A stretch of DNA of 64,000 nt from UBA7328 sp965247965 (GTDB taxonomy: Bacteria; Bacteroidota; Bacteroidia; Chitinophagales; Saprospiraceae). Position numbers and translations under genes: made by a program. The notes beneath the pieces were generated by a model that was not told the DNA's origin, made no database searches, and saw only the letters and a program-made list of their open reading frames with translations. The DNA is taken from contig OZ252053.1 in the NCBI GenBank assembly GCA_965247965.1, forward strand, positions 4,712,001 to 4,776,000, read 5' to 3'. This document shows, piece after piece, positions 28,901-35,205 of this stretch; positions within the stretch are counted from its first letter, which is position 1, and every line of letters starts with the position of its first letter.

Positions 28901-28994
28901 CTAAGAGCACGAAAGCGGCCAGAAGGAGCCACCGGGTGGCTCTTAGCTTGTGTTTAACTTTTAATTTTTGGAGAATTGATAGTTGTATGTTCAT
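25914..28994 (-). CDS. SusC/RagA-family TonB-dependent outer-membrane transporter, pair 1
   Basis: About 1026 residues from the ATG at 28994 (MNIQLSILQKLKVKHK), preferred because it gives a standard signal peptide ending APAWADAQ. A carboxypeptidase-regulatory-like domain (TTITGTVKDAGSSDALIGATV...ISSVGYG) precedes the TonB box-like DEVVVTGYGTARQREVTSAI, then the plug (GKVAGLAV..., INIRGVSTLGANSQPLIVIDG, DVLKDASAAAIYGTRGSAGVIIITTK) and the 22-strand barrel. Imports oligosaccharide with TonB energy. Upstream on the opposite strand is a decayed NrtR-type gene, implying that the pair was once flanked by its own regulator. Confidence 0.92.
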   Translation of the reverse strand: MNIQLSILQKLKVKHKLRATRWLLLAAFVLLAPAWADAQTTITGTVKDAGSSDALIGATVMEQGSTTGTITDLNGAFSLEVSDDATTLVISSVGYGSQNASIAGRSVIDIMLSQSASLLDEVVVTGYGTARQREVTSAITSVSSEEFNKGNVNDPMALLQGKVAGLAVARAGSDVNQPFYINIRGVSTLGANSQPLIVIDGMIGASLNNVDPNDIEKVDVLKDASAAAIYGTRGSAGVIIITTKKGTGTSEPQFDYNAQYVYDQPLLNGYGGNVRLANGQEFIGAGGIDYGAETDWVDEITDPGKSHVHNFSYSHGSDATSVRASLNYRDIDGVLREQALKQINGRINFQQKLANDRLTLTSLVSFTRRNQVFSNRDAIHRAYQFPPTAPVYNNNDPSQGFFENFVEQNYNPVAMIDLIPSEGRTREFLGNFKLDYEVIEGLNVGVNYGIRGENELQAGYINSQARAALRVVGGEAQRVARDLEDQIFEATASYRASSGDLTYTILGGYGFQDTDADIFRVVNSDFITDDLSFNNLGLGNGFSDPTGTRVAQSNREGRELASYFGRVNLGFKDAYHFMASYRREGSSTFGANNRWGNFWAIGGSVNFTELADLGGINDLKLRAGYGLTGNLPFQNFAFLNTLGPVGQGYVGGAFVPSIQPTSNPNPDLKWEEKGEFNVGLDFAVMDYKLSGSIDYFKRNTTDLLNVISVPSPPNLFGTSLVNLGELETNGFEVQLNYSVVNNQDFSWEIGANVARNITSLVKFNNDDNVVLFRGLNFGENTTFAVRIEEGERIGQIIAPLHMGYDENGISLFLQEDGSVSPARVAPTAQPVIGNAQPDAMVGLTNSISWKNFDLNIFMRGVFGHDLGNEHRAGYEHPASTGFQNFLVTDKYNQQESESFTWNSTYVEDATFVTLDNMTLGYTFDTPESTGIRNLRFYASVQRLFTITNYAAWDPEPRYFDVGTSGGTNRVPFGQSFEVADGSFGTNGTNTGSNYTWQGDILAPGLDRNERVVVPRRTWTFGLNIGF

Positions 28995-29182
28995 ACCTAG
29001 TGTTTTTATGCTAAAAAAGGTGATAAAAATCAATCGTCAAAGTTGAAAAGGGTAAGTGATATTCGGAATGGATATTTGGTCAAAATGGTATGAGGAATAG
29101 ACCAATTTGGGGGGATTGTTAGTTGTACGTTCATACTACTCAGTTTTACAATAAATAAAGTAGACAAGCAATTTAATTTTAT

Positions 29183-29223
29183 GTGTAATTTTTACATGGA
29201 GCTAAAGTTAATACATATATTTG
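29183..29223 (+). promoter_or_regulatory. Copy of the NrtR-type operator/promoter
   Basis: GTGTA-N5-TACAT (29183-29197) followed by TATATTTG (29216-29223) and TTGAGTCACC. It is nearly superimposable on the promoter at 14115-14156 and drives only a decayed regulator. It lies in the SusC1 upstream region, so a retained site could still bind the intact regulator and act on SusC1. Confidence 0.5.
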
Positions 29224-29249
29224 AGTCACCAAATTCTTTGCATAAATAA

Positions 29250-29434
29250 ATGAAGACGCACATCAAAAACATTTACTATCGCGACGCAGACAGAATACCG
29301 CGTGCCGCGGTACGCGGTATTGGTAGCAGTCGACTGTATCATCTTTGGCTTTGAAAGAGGTAATCTGCAAATATTACTGTTCAAGCGCAAGGTAGAGCCT
29401 TTCAAAGACAGATGGAAACCTATTGGAGATTTTG
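29250..29434 (+). pseudogene. N-terminal remnant of a second NrtR-type regulator
   Basis: From the ATG at 29250 the sequence tracks the intact regulator at 14186 through GDF (about codon 54), with a 22-base palindromic insertion at about 29297-29318 that shifts the frame. At about 29434 it jumps without gap into the 3' part of a HEAT/cytochrome gene copy. The order regulator then HEAT/cytochrome equals that of 14186-18415, so this is a duplicate collapsed by a deletion of about 3 kb. Confidence 0.8.
29295..29320. repeat. 26-bp near-perfect palindrome inserted in the regulator remnant
   Basis: Starts ATACCGCG and ends CGCGGTAT, with only one mismatched base pair. The intact gene lacks 22 of these bases between the same flanks. 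A second copy with three differences is at 61499-61524. Looks like a minimal mobile palindrome. Confidence 0.65.
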
Positions 29435-30006
29435 TTTGAAATCGCGTTGAAAGATAATTCCTTAGCCGTGCGGTCAGAAGCAGTTGTCTTGATTCCTGAA
29501 TCCAACATTCCAATACAAAAGACAGTTTCGTTGTACGGCGAAATTTTAGGTGATAGAAATGCCTCCATAATTGAGAAACAAATTGCATTCGCCTCATTGG
29601 GCAAATTAAAGACGGCAAAATCGTCAGCGATCCTTGAAACTCAATTTCTCAAATTCATCGACGGAAGGATGACACCAGAGATCCAGCTAGACCTGGTCAA
29701 TGCAATTGAAAGCCTAGGTGATAAAAGTCTATTAAAACTATTAGATGAATATTACGCGAGTTTTCCGGATGAACCTTTGATCAAGTATCTTCCTGCGTTA
29801 AGCGGTGGATCCAGGAGTAGAGGCCAAGTCATTTTTAACAGCCACGAGGCGGCTCAATGCCTTTTGTGTCATTCTATTTATGAAAGTGTTGGGCTATCCG
29901 GGCCTTCACTTGTAGGTGTGGGTAGCAGATTGTTTGAACGCGAAATCCTCGAATCGCTCATATTTCCAAGTGCACGACTATTGCTTCAAGCATGCCCGAT
30001 GTGCGC

Positions 30007-31439
30007 GCATTGGCATCAACTCTAACTTAACATATATTCGATTATGGTATATAAAAAGAGCTGTTTACCTTTAAGTTAGACTAAAAACCTGAGGTAAAAC
30101 AGCTCTAAATATGATACCTCAAATTTCGGAAATTATTTCCAAATTACCAATTCATTCTCTTGCTTTAGAATCTGGTTTCATTCGGAGAAGTGATTATAAG
30201 ATTGATTCGGTCAATTTTCTTTTGTCCTTTTTCGAAATGATGTCGACAAATGTTTTTTCTCTTTCTAACTGGGCCAAAACATTGTCAATTTTTTTACAAC
30301 AAACGATCAGCAGTCAAGCTTTACAAAAGAAACTAACATTTAGGCATGTAGGATTTGCTGAAAAGTTTTTAGAAGTGGCAAGTAGCTACTCTTTGTCCAA
30401 TGCTCCTATAGGTTATCAAGGTCTTCTCAGTAGTTTTAATTCCGTGTTTGTTACTGACAGTTCCTGTCTGAGTATGCCTAAAATTCTGAACGAAGTTTTC
30501 CCGGGTAGCCACTCAAAAAAGGGAGATGCAGCAACGGCTAAAATTCAATTGACAATGGAATTAAAGTCAGATGTTTTACACAAAATGGATCTTAAATCAT
30601 TTAGAGACAATGACCAATCTTATGCTTTTGACATTTTCGATTTAGCCAAAGCAGGTGACCTTGTAATTAGAGACTTGGGATACCTGGTTATGGATTGTTT
30701 GATCGCAATGATTGAAAAGCATATTTTTTTTATTTCAAGACTTCGAAGTAACATAGATGTGTTTGATAATCAAGGAGTTAAGATAAATTTGCTGAGGTGC
30801 CTTAATGATGCATTCAGAAACGGTGCCGATTGGGTAGATTGGCAAGTTAAGATATCAGCCAAGCAAGTCCCAGTACGATTAATAGGTCTTAAAACTCCCA
30901 AAGAAGTTGCTGAGAAAAGGGTGGAAAAAGCAAAAAATAACAGACACTCAAAATCGAATCACTCGGAGCAATATTACGAAATGCTAAACTATGCCATCTT
31001 GATAACCAATGTCGATGATAAAGTACTTCAACCACATCAAGTGCTCCTGGTATATGCATTAAGATGGCGTATAGAATGTATATTCAAATGTTGGAAATCT
31101 CATATGAATCTTCAAAAGCTGTTTACAGGCAAAAAATACAATAACACGGCCAAACCTTATATTCTTCTGCTACTGATGCTCGGTTGGATAAGCTTGTGTC
31201 ATAATCTGATATTCACACCATTGAAATACTTGTTTCGAACCAAAAATAATGTGCCAAATGTAAGCCTATACAAAATTGCTCAACTCCTATTGCGCTATAA
31301 CTCACTTATTCAAACAAAAAATATTTCAGAACAATTCTTGCTCAAATTCATAGGCTACTATGGTACTTACCAGAACAAAAAAGGAAAAAATACATATCTT
31401 GAAAGATAATATGTGTTAAATTAAGGTTGATGCCAATGC
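30007..31439 (+). mobile_element. IS4-family insertion sequence, 1433 bp, complete
   Basis: Ends are inverted repeats beginning GCATTGGCATCAAC; the left continues TCTAACTTAACATAT and the right has CTTAATTTAACACAT. A 9-bp target duplication GATGTGCGC flanks it (29998-30006 and 31440-31448). One transposase gene fills the element. A hairpin with arms AGAGCTGTTT and AAACAGCTCT (30057-30108) lies just before the start codon and could block read-through translation. The target has CCCG...CGGG arms. Confidence 0.88.
30111..31409 (+). CDS. IS4-family DDE transposase
   Basis: A 432-residue transposase. The first acidic residue is in FVTDSSCLSMP, the second in GDLVIRDLGYL, and the third in the YREK signature Y(2)R(3)E(6)K, seen exactly in YALRWRIECIFKCWK near residue 320. 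It catalyses cut-and-paste movement through hairpinned ends in this family. Complete; may still be active, and would be the trans-acting enzyme for the 229-bp element at 32490-32718. Confidence 0.9.
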   Translation: MIPQISEIISKLPIHSLALESGFIRRSDYKIDSVNFLLSFFEMMSTNVFSLSNWAKTLSIFLQQTISSQALQKKLTFRHVGFAEKFLEVASSYSLSNAPIGYQGLLSSFNSVFVTDSSCLSMPKILNEVFPGSHSKKGDAATAKIQLTMELKSDVLHKMDLKSFRDNDQSYAFDIFDLAKAGDLVIRDLGYLVMDCLIAMIEKHIFFISRLRSNIDVFDNQGVKINLLRCLNDAFRNGADWVDWQVKISAKQVPVRLIGLKTPKEVAEKRVEKAKNNRHSKSNHSEQYYEMLNYAILITNVDDKVLQPHQVLLVYALRWRIECIFKCWKSHMNLQKLFTGKKYNNTAKPYILLLLMLGWISLCHNLIFTPLKYLFRTKNNVPNVSLYKIAQLLLRYNSLIQTKNISEQFLLKFIGYYGTYQNKKGKNTYLER

Positions 31440-31602
31440 GATGTGCGCGGGATTTTGACCAAATCAGAAATTAGGGATTTGGTAGCTTTTCTTAAAAAAT
31501 TATAAATCTAGTGCAGAAGGAACTACATTGAAAAAAACCACAACATTTCGATTGAACAATTTTGCCTGCCCTTTGTCTTTATAACATTCAATACATTTTG
31601 TA

Positions 31603-32133
31603 ATGCATGTAATAACCGTCTTGATTATGACCCTGACCTCTGCCATTTCCATCAATTCGAACACTCTACATCAATTCCAAATCCGTGCATTGAATAGTGA
31701 TGAGATTATCGATTTTAAAGAATTTGAAGGCAAAAAAGTTCTTATTGTGAATGTTGCTTCCAAATGCGGATTTACAAGTCAGTACGAAGGCCTTGAGCAA
31801 TTGTCTCAGACTTACAAGGATGGATTGGTCGTGGTTGGGTTTCCTTGCAACCAGTTTTTAGGGCAGGAACCTGGAAACGAGCAAAAGATTGCTGCTTTTT
31901 GTACGACTAAATATGGTGTCAGCTTTCCGATGACTCAAAAGATAAAGGTGAGAGGCAGACAAGCTCATGAAATCTACCGATGGTTGACCAAAAAAGACCT
32001 TAACGGCAAATCCGACTACAACATCAGCTGGAATTTCAACAAGTTTTTATTGGACGAGCAAGGAGAAATCATTGCTCATTTTCCAGCAAGGGTGAAACCG
32101 ATGGATGAAAAGATCATTTCACATTTAGACTAG
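31603..32133 (+). CDS. Glutathione peroxidase family protein (secreted or periplasmic)
   Basis: A 176-residue thioredoxin-fold peroxidase. Peroxidatic Cys55 (NVASKCGFTSQY), the Gln of FPCNQFLGQEPG and Trp of ISWNFNKFLLD complete the Cys-Gln-Trp site. The N-terminus MHVITVLIMTLTSAIS is hydrophobic, so export is likely. Reduces peroxides, usually with thioredoxin in bacteria. No sign of decay, in contrast with its neighbours. Confidence 0.88.
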   Translation: MHVITVLIMTLTSAISINSNTLHQFQIRALNSDEIIDFKEFEGKKVLIVNVASKCGFTSQYEGLEQLSQTYKDGLVVVGFPCNQFLGQEPGNEQKIAAFCTTKYGVSFPMTQKIKVRGRQAHEIYRWLTKKDLNGKSDYNISWNFNKFLLDEQGEIIAHFPARVKPMDEKIISHLD

Positions 32134-32138
32134 TATTG

Positions 32139-32410
32139 TCACAGCCCTTCCATCTCAAAAATATTCAAATCGGCAATGACGAGCGCTCCCTGATCGCTCC
32201 AGTATCCGATTTCGCCTTCTTGCGGCGTTTCTAACATGCTGGTTGTAAAAATCCACTTGTCAAGTGATAATTCCCGTCCTCCTCGTATATCCAGGTATCC
32301 CACATCGGTATTGAAGGTGGTACAAATGAGATTTGCGTTCTTGCGCATGGAAAATACAACAGCAACATTGCTGCCGTGAGGATTACTATTTTCAGTTTTT
32401 CTGGTTTCAT
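32139..32410 (-). pseudogene. Remnant of a secreted glycoside hydrolase (GH43-like start)
   Basis: From an ATG at 32410 the frame gives a signal peptide (KIVILTAAMLLLYFPCARTQ) and then PPSIPMWDTWIYEEDGNYHL, like the first blade of five-bladed GH43/GH130-type enzymes. It then ends within a few codons. Another frame resumes immediately with DKWIFTTSMLETPQEGEIGYWSDQGALVIADLNIFEME and a stop at 32139, resembling the C-terminus of the same protein. Most of the gene is deleted, with a frameshift at the joint near 32265. The family call rests on a short stretch. Confidence 0.5.
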
Positions 32411-32416
32411 CAATCC

Positions 32417-32472
32417 GTACTTTTTGGCCCCGACGCCGTGGTCGGGATGTACCACATTGCCCCAAAAAGTAC
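32417..32472. repeat. 56-bp palindromic repeat with GTACTTTTTGG arms
   Basis: Outer arms GTACTTTTTGG (32417-32427) and CCAAAAAGTAC (32462-32472) are perfect complements, and an inner stem CCCGAC/GTCGGG is nested inside. A shorter-loop copy, with the same arms and a shared GGGGCAATG, is the site split by the group II intron (48669-48692 joined to 51963-51967). Confidence 0.7.
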
Positions 32473-32489
32473 CAATCCCGATAGTGATC

Positions 32490-32718
32490 GCATTGGCATC
32501 AACCTTAGTTTAACTTATATTTTATTTATGAATATGTATTCTTTTGATTATTAACATTATACAGGCAAACATTGGACTGCCACATAGTGAAGAACTTTGA
32601 ATTTTCCTGCACTTTTGTTCTATGGTTAGATTCCCAAATATTAGGTTAAAACACAGGTAGTCAATTCTTTTTACATTGTTAATTGTCATATATGTTAAGT
32701 TAGAGTTGATGCATATGC
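32490..32718. mobile_element. 229-bp miniature (MITE-like) derivative of the IS4 element
   Basis: Ends match those of the IS at 30007-31439: left GCATTGGCATCAACCTTAG, right (reversed) GCATATGCATCAACTCTAAC continuing as in the IS left end. A 10-bp duplication GATAGTGATC flanks it (32480-32489, 32719-32728). It has no coding capacity and should depend on the IS4 transposase. It is inserted in a palindrome, TCCCGAT-AGTG-ATCGGGA. Confidence 0.8.
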
Positions 32719-32946
32719 GATAGTGATCGGGACTAGGAAAAAGCAAATGCTCCGCTGTTTTTTCCTGGCCTCCGCCACCCGTTGAAGGGACTGTCTTACT
32801 ATAACTTGAATTCTGATTTTCAATAAGATTTGTTGCGACTTCAAAAATTGTACTCTTTATAAGAGTTTTCTAAAAGCGTGTTTTTTGAACAAGGCCACTT
32901 GAGTTAAATATTTAGTATTTTTATTGCTCTAAAAAACGCTATAGTT

Positions 32947-33179
32947 ATGGCTCAAAATGTAATGGTTGAGCTAGAAATACCCGATGATTTAGCACGATTT
33001 AGGTTACCTTCCGGTGTTGACGAGCGTCTACAGGAATTATTAAATCGACAAGATCAAGGTCAAGTCTTAACCGAATCGGAGCGGAAAGAAGCCGAAGGGT
33101 TGGTCGATTTAGCTGAGTTACTCACCTATTGAAGCTGCGAACCCAACGAGAAGGGCAAGACCCCAAACGGGCTTTATGA
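32947..33179 (+). pseudogene. Small acidic protein of an HNH-nuclease gene pair, frameshifted
   Basis: The frame gives MAQNVMVELEIPDDLARF...AEGLVDLAELLTY (61 residues). The widespread small partner encoded before HNH proteins usually continues LLxLLKLR. A one-base shift near 33125 would give LLKLRTQREGQDPKRAL and a stop at 33177-33179 overlapping the next ATG (ATGA), restoring normal coupling. So the gene appears to carry a single-base deletion. Role unknown; antitoxin-like by position only. Confidence 0.6.
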
Positions 33180-33400
33180 GTTATATCCCGGCCGATTTGC
33201 GCCAAGTAGTAATATCGAGCGCCGAGAATCGCTGCGAATATTGTGGTTTGTCTCAAAATGAACATTTTAGATGGCAAGGTGTACTACTCAATGGATCAAC
33301 AGCCACTGGTCGCGCTACGATCAAAGCTCTTGATATGAATCGACCATTGATTTTGGCCATCCGAAAGGAAGAAGCGCTGTTGGGTCGTCATGAATTATAA
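33176..33400 (+). pseudogene. HNH endonuclease with the catalytic core deleted in frame
   Basis: 74 residues. The N-terminus SYIPADLRQVVISSAENRCEYCGLSQ is that of HNH proteins with a zinc CxxC. It is joined directly to NEHFRWQGVLLNGSTATGRATIKALDMNRPLILAIRKEE, the family C-terminus. The HxDHIIP...N...CxxC core (roughly 50-60 residues) that should lie between is absent. It cannot be a nuclease. Coupled by ATGA to the preceding frameshifted partner. Confidence 0.7.
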
Positions 33401-33407
33401 CCATTAA

Positions 33408-33440
33408 AGACTTGCCAAGTTTCGAAAACTTGGCAAGTCT
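33408..33440. repeat. 33-bp perfect inverted repeat
   Basis: Arms AGACTTGCCAAGTTT and AAACTTGGCAAGTCT (15 bp each) around a 3-base loop, 8 bp after the HNH remnant. Either a bidirectional terminator or a dispersed palindrome; there is no T-run. Confidence 0.75.
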
Positions 33441-33480
33441 AACTTGGACAATTAGTACACCAACCGCTAAATCCTAAGTA

Positions 33481-33508
33481 AAAAAGAGGAGAACTGGTCC
33501 CCTCTTTA
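33481..33508 (-). terminator. Terminator hairpin after the second SusD gene
   Basis: AAAGAGG ... CCTCTTT stem within A-rich and T-rich flanks, about 55 bp past the SusD2 stop. Paralogous to the hairpin at 24163-24194, so it was copied with the SusCD pair. Confidence 0.6.
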
Positions 33509-33541
33509 ATGTTCAATTTTTTAGACTTAACGAACGTAAAC

Positions 33542-33562
33542 CCGTCTACCGTCCATCGTATC
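33542..33562. repeat. Short heptamer array overlapping the SusD2 stop
   Basis: CCGTCTA, CCGTCCA and a degenerate TCGTATC run into the stop codon at 33561-33563. Third example of a CCGT heptamer array at a gene end. Confidence 0.6.
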
Positions 33563-35162
33563 AATACCCCGCATTCTGACTCAAATTCGTATTGGCCTGC
33601 AACTGCAACAATGGAATCGGGTACAAAAGCCTGCTAGCATCTGTTGCCGGTTTTTCAAACCATGGATCCTGCCATCTTCCGTAACGGATCAGAATGGTCC
33701 GTGCATGATTTTCCATAGCCAATTCCTGTTGGAATTCGCGCATCATGGTTTCTTCCGTTAATTGTGTGAGTGGATCTATGCCGGCTCTGTCCCGGATCTG
33801 GTTGACCAGCATCAGCGCTTCATCACTTCCGGGATTCGTTCTCCATAACGCTTCAGCCCTGATCAACAGGACATGAGCATAGCGAAAAATCGCATAATCA
33901 TTGGACCTCCGGTTTGATTCGGGAGCACCGGGGGCAAATTCCCATTTAGCGCACCTTGCACCGTTTTCATAAGAACATCGGCCATCGGCGGTAAAGTCGA
34001 AGCCTGGAGTGATAACGACATTGCAATCGCTCGCGTACGCGGGAAGCTGATCCAATACACCAACAAAGCGATCTCTATCTTCCGCACAATCTATCAGTTT
34101 GAATTGATCTTGAGGGTTGGCGTAAAAGAATCCGATTTCGTCGTCCCATCCCGGTCCTGCCGATGAAGTGTATTGTTGACCCATGAAAAACATGCCCAAT
34201 CGCTTATCATTCGGATCAAACGCATTGTAAAAGTCTTCCTGTATGCTTACTCCTCCCCATGAAGTACCGTTGGGATAATCAAAGGTAGCAGTAACAGACT
34301 GATGGGTATAACGACCCGTAATCATAAAGGATCCGCCAGTATTGACATTGTCATATGGCACAACAAATACGTTCTCCTGGGAACCCTCATTGTTGATCCT
34401 GAAATTGGCGAAGTATCCGGATTCCAGTGTATAAGCACTACTGTTAATAACTTGATTCGCTGCATCAGCCGCTTTTTGCCATTGGTCACCGGAATTGTAA
34501 TTATTTGCGTTCAAATACATTTTCGCCAATACGGTATAAGCCACCCATTTATTCATCTTGGCATAAGTTGATCCTTTATCCTCACTCAAGCTGGGAATCG
34601 CTGCGAGCATCTCACTTTCTATAAATGAAAAAACCTCAGCAGGCGATGATTGTGAAGGGGAAGGATCGGCGGTAGCAAATCCGGTCTCAATTGGTACATT
34701 GCCGAACAGATCCAAAAGCACATAGTAATAAAATGCCCTTAAAGCTTGTAGTTCTGCCACGATCGGGGCATCCGCACCAATATTCTCCGTAAATATTTCA
34801 ATTAAGCGATTGCAAGAACTGATGCCACCGAATTGATTTGTCCATGAAGCATTAAAGATGCCATCCGAAGGCGGAAATTGATGGGATGTCAATGCTGGCC
34901 AACGACCGCCGTCGTTCCATCCAAAGTTTGATCGAGTAGGCATGGCACTTTGATTGGTTGTCATGTCCATGGTCCATTCCTCATTAGCCCACCACTGATA
35001 CAGAGGAGTATATGCTGCTGAGGCCGCAGAAGCAGATTGAGCATCCGTTGTAAAGAAGGAGTCTGGAGTAATCTCAGTAAAGACTTCAGAGTCCAAATCC
35101 GTGCACGACTGACCGAAAAAGAGAACTATTATTAGTGTAGATAATATATATTTTAGTTTCAT
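33561..35162 (-). CDS. SusD/RagB-family nutrient-binding lipoprotein, pair 2
   Basis: A 533-residue lipoprotein (MKLKYILSTLIIVLFFGQSC). It follows SusD1 residue by residue over most of its length, including LLDLFGNVPIETGFATADPSPSQ, NKWVAYTVLAKMYLNANNYNSGD and the C-terminus YPIPLLQLQANTNLSQNAGY. Intact reading frame. Its SusC partner (43 bp upstream) has lost its start codon to an IS, so expression may depend on a promoter in that IS or be lost. Confidence 0.92.
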   Translation of the reverse strand: MKLKYILSTLIIVLFFGQSCTDLDSEVFTEITPDSFFTTDAQSASAASAAYTPLYQWWANEEWTMDMTTNQSAMPTRSNFGWNDGGRWPALTSHQFPPSDGIFNASWTNQFGGISSCNRLIEIFTENIGADAPIVAELQALRAFYYYVLLDLFGNVPIETGFATADPSPSQSSPAEVFSFIESEMLAAIPSLSEDKGSTYAKMNKWVAYTVLAKMYLNANNYNSGDQWQKAADAANQVINSSAYTLESGYFANFRINNEGSQENVFVVPYDNVNTGGSFMITGRYTHQSVTATFDYPNGTSWGGVSIQEDFYNAFDPNDKRLGMFFMGQQYTSSAGPGWDDEIGFFYANPQDQFKLIDCAEDRDRFVGVLDQLPAYASDCNVVITPGFDFTADGRCSYENGARCAKWEFAPGAPESNRRSNDYAIFRYAHVLLIRAEALWRTNPGSDEALMLVNQIRDRAGIDPLTQLTEETMMREFQQELAMENHARTILIRYGRWQDPWFEKPATDASRLLYPIPLLQLQANTNLSQNAGY

Positions 35163-35205
35163 TTTATTTAATTTCTATATTTAGAATTCATAACCAGCCG
35201 GTGTC

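Larger units (their letters stand above)
29435..31504 (+). pseudogene. 3' remnant of a second HEAT/cytochrome c gene, split by an IS4 element
   Basis: 29435-30006 is closely similar to about 17630-18170 of the intact gene, including the heme motif CLLCH and GLSGPSLVGVGS. A deletion then removes about 150 bases (SAKFAKGYS to IPSS), and the frame is lost. The IS at 30007-31439 interrupts the tail; after it, 31449-31504 resumes GILTKSEIRDLVAFLKKL and a stop. No product is expected. Confidence 0.82.
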
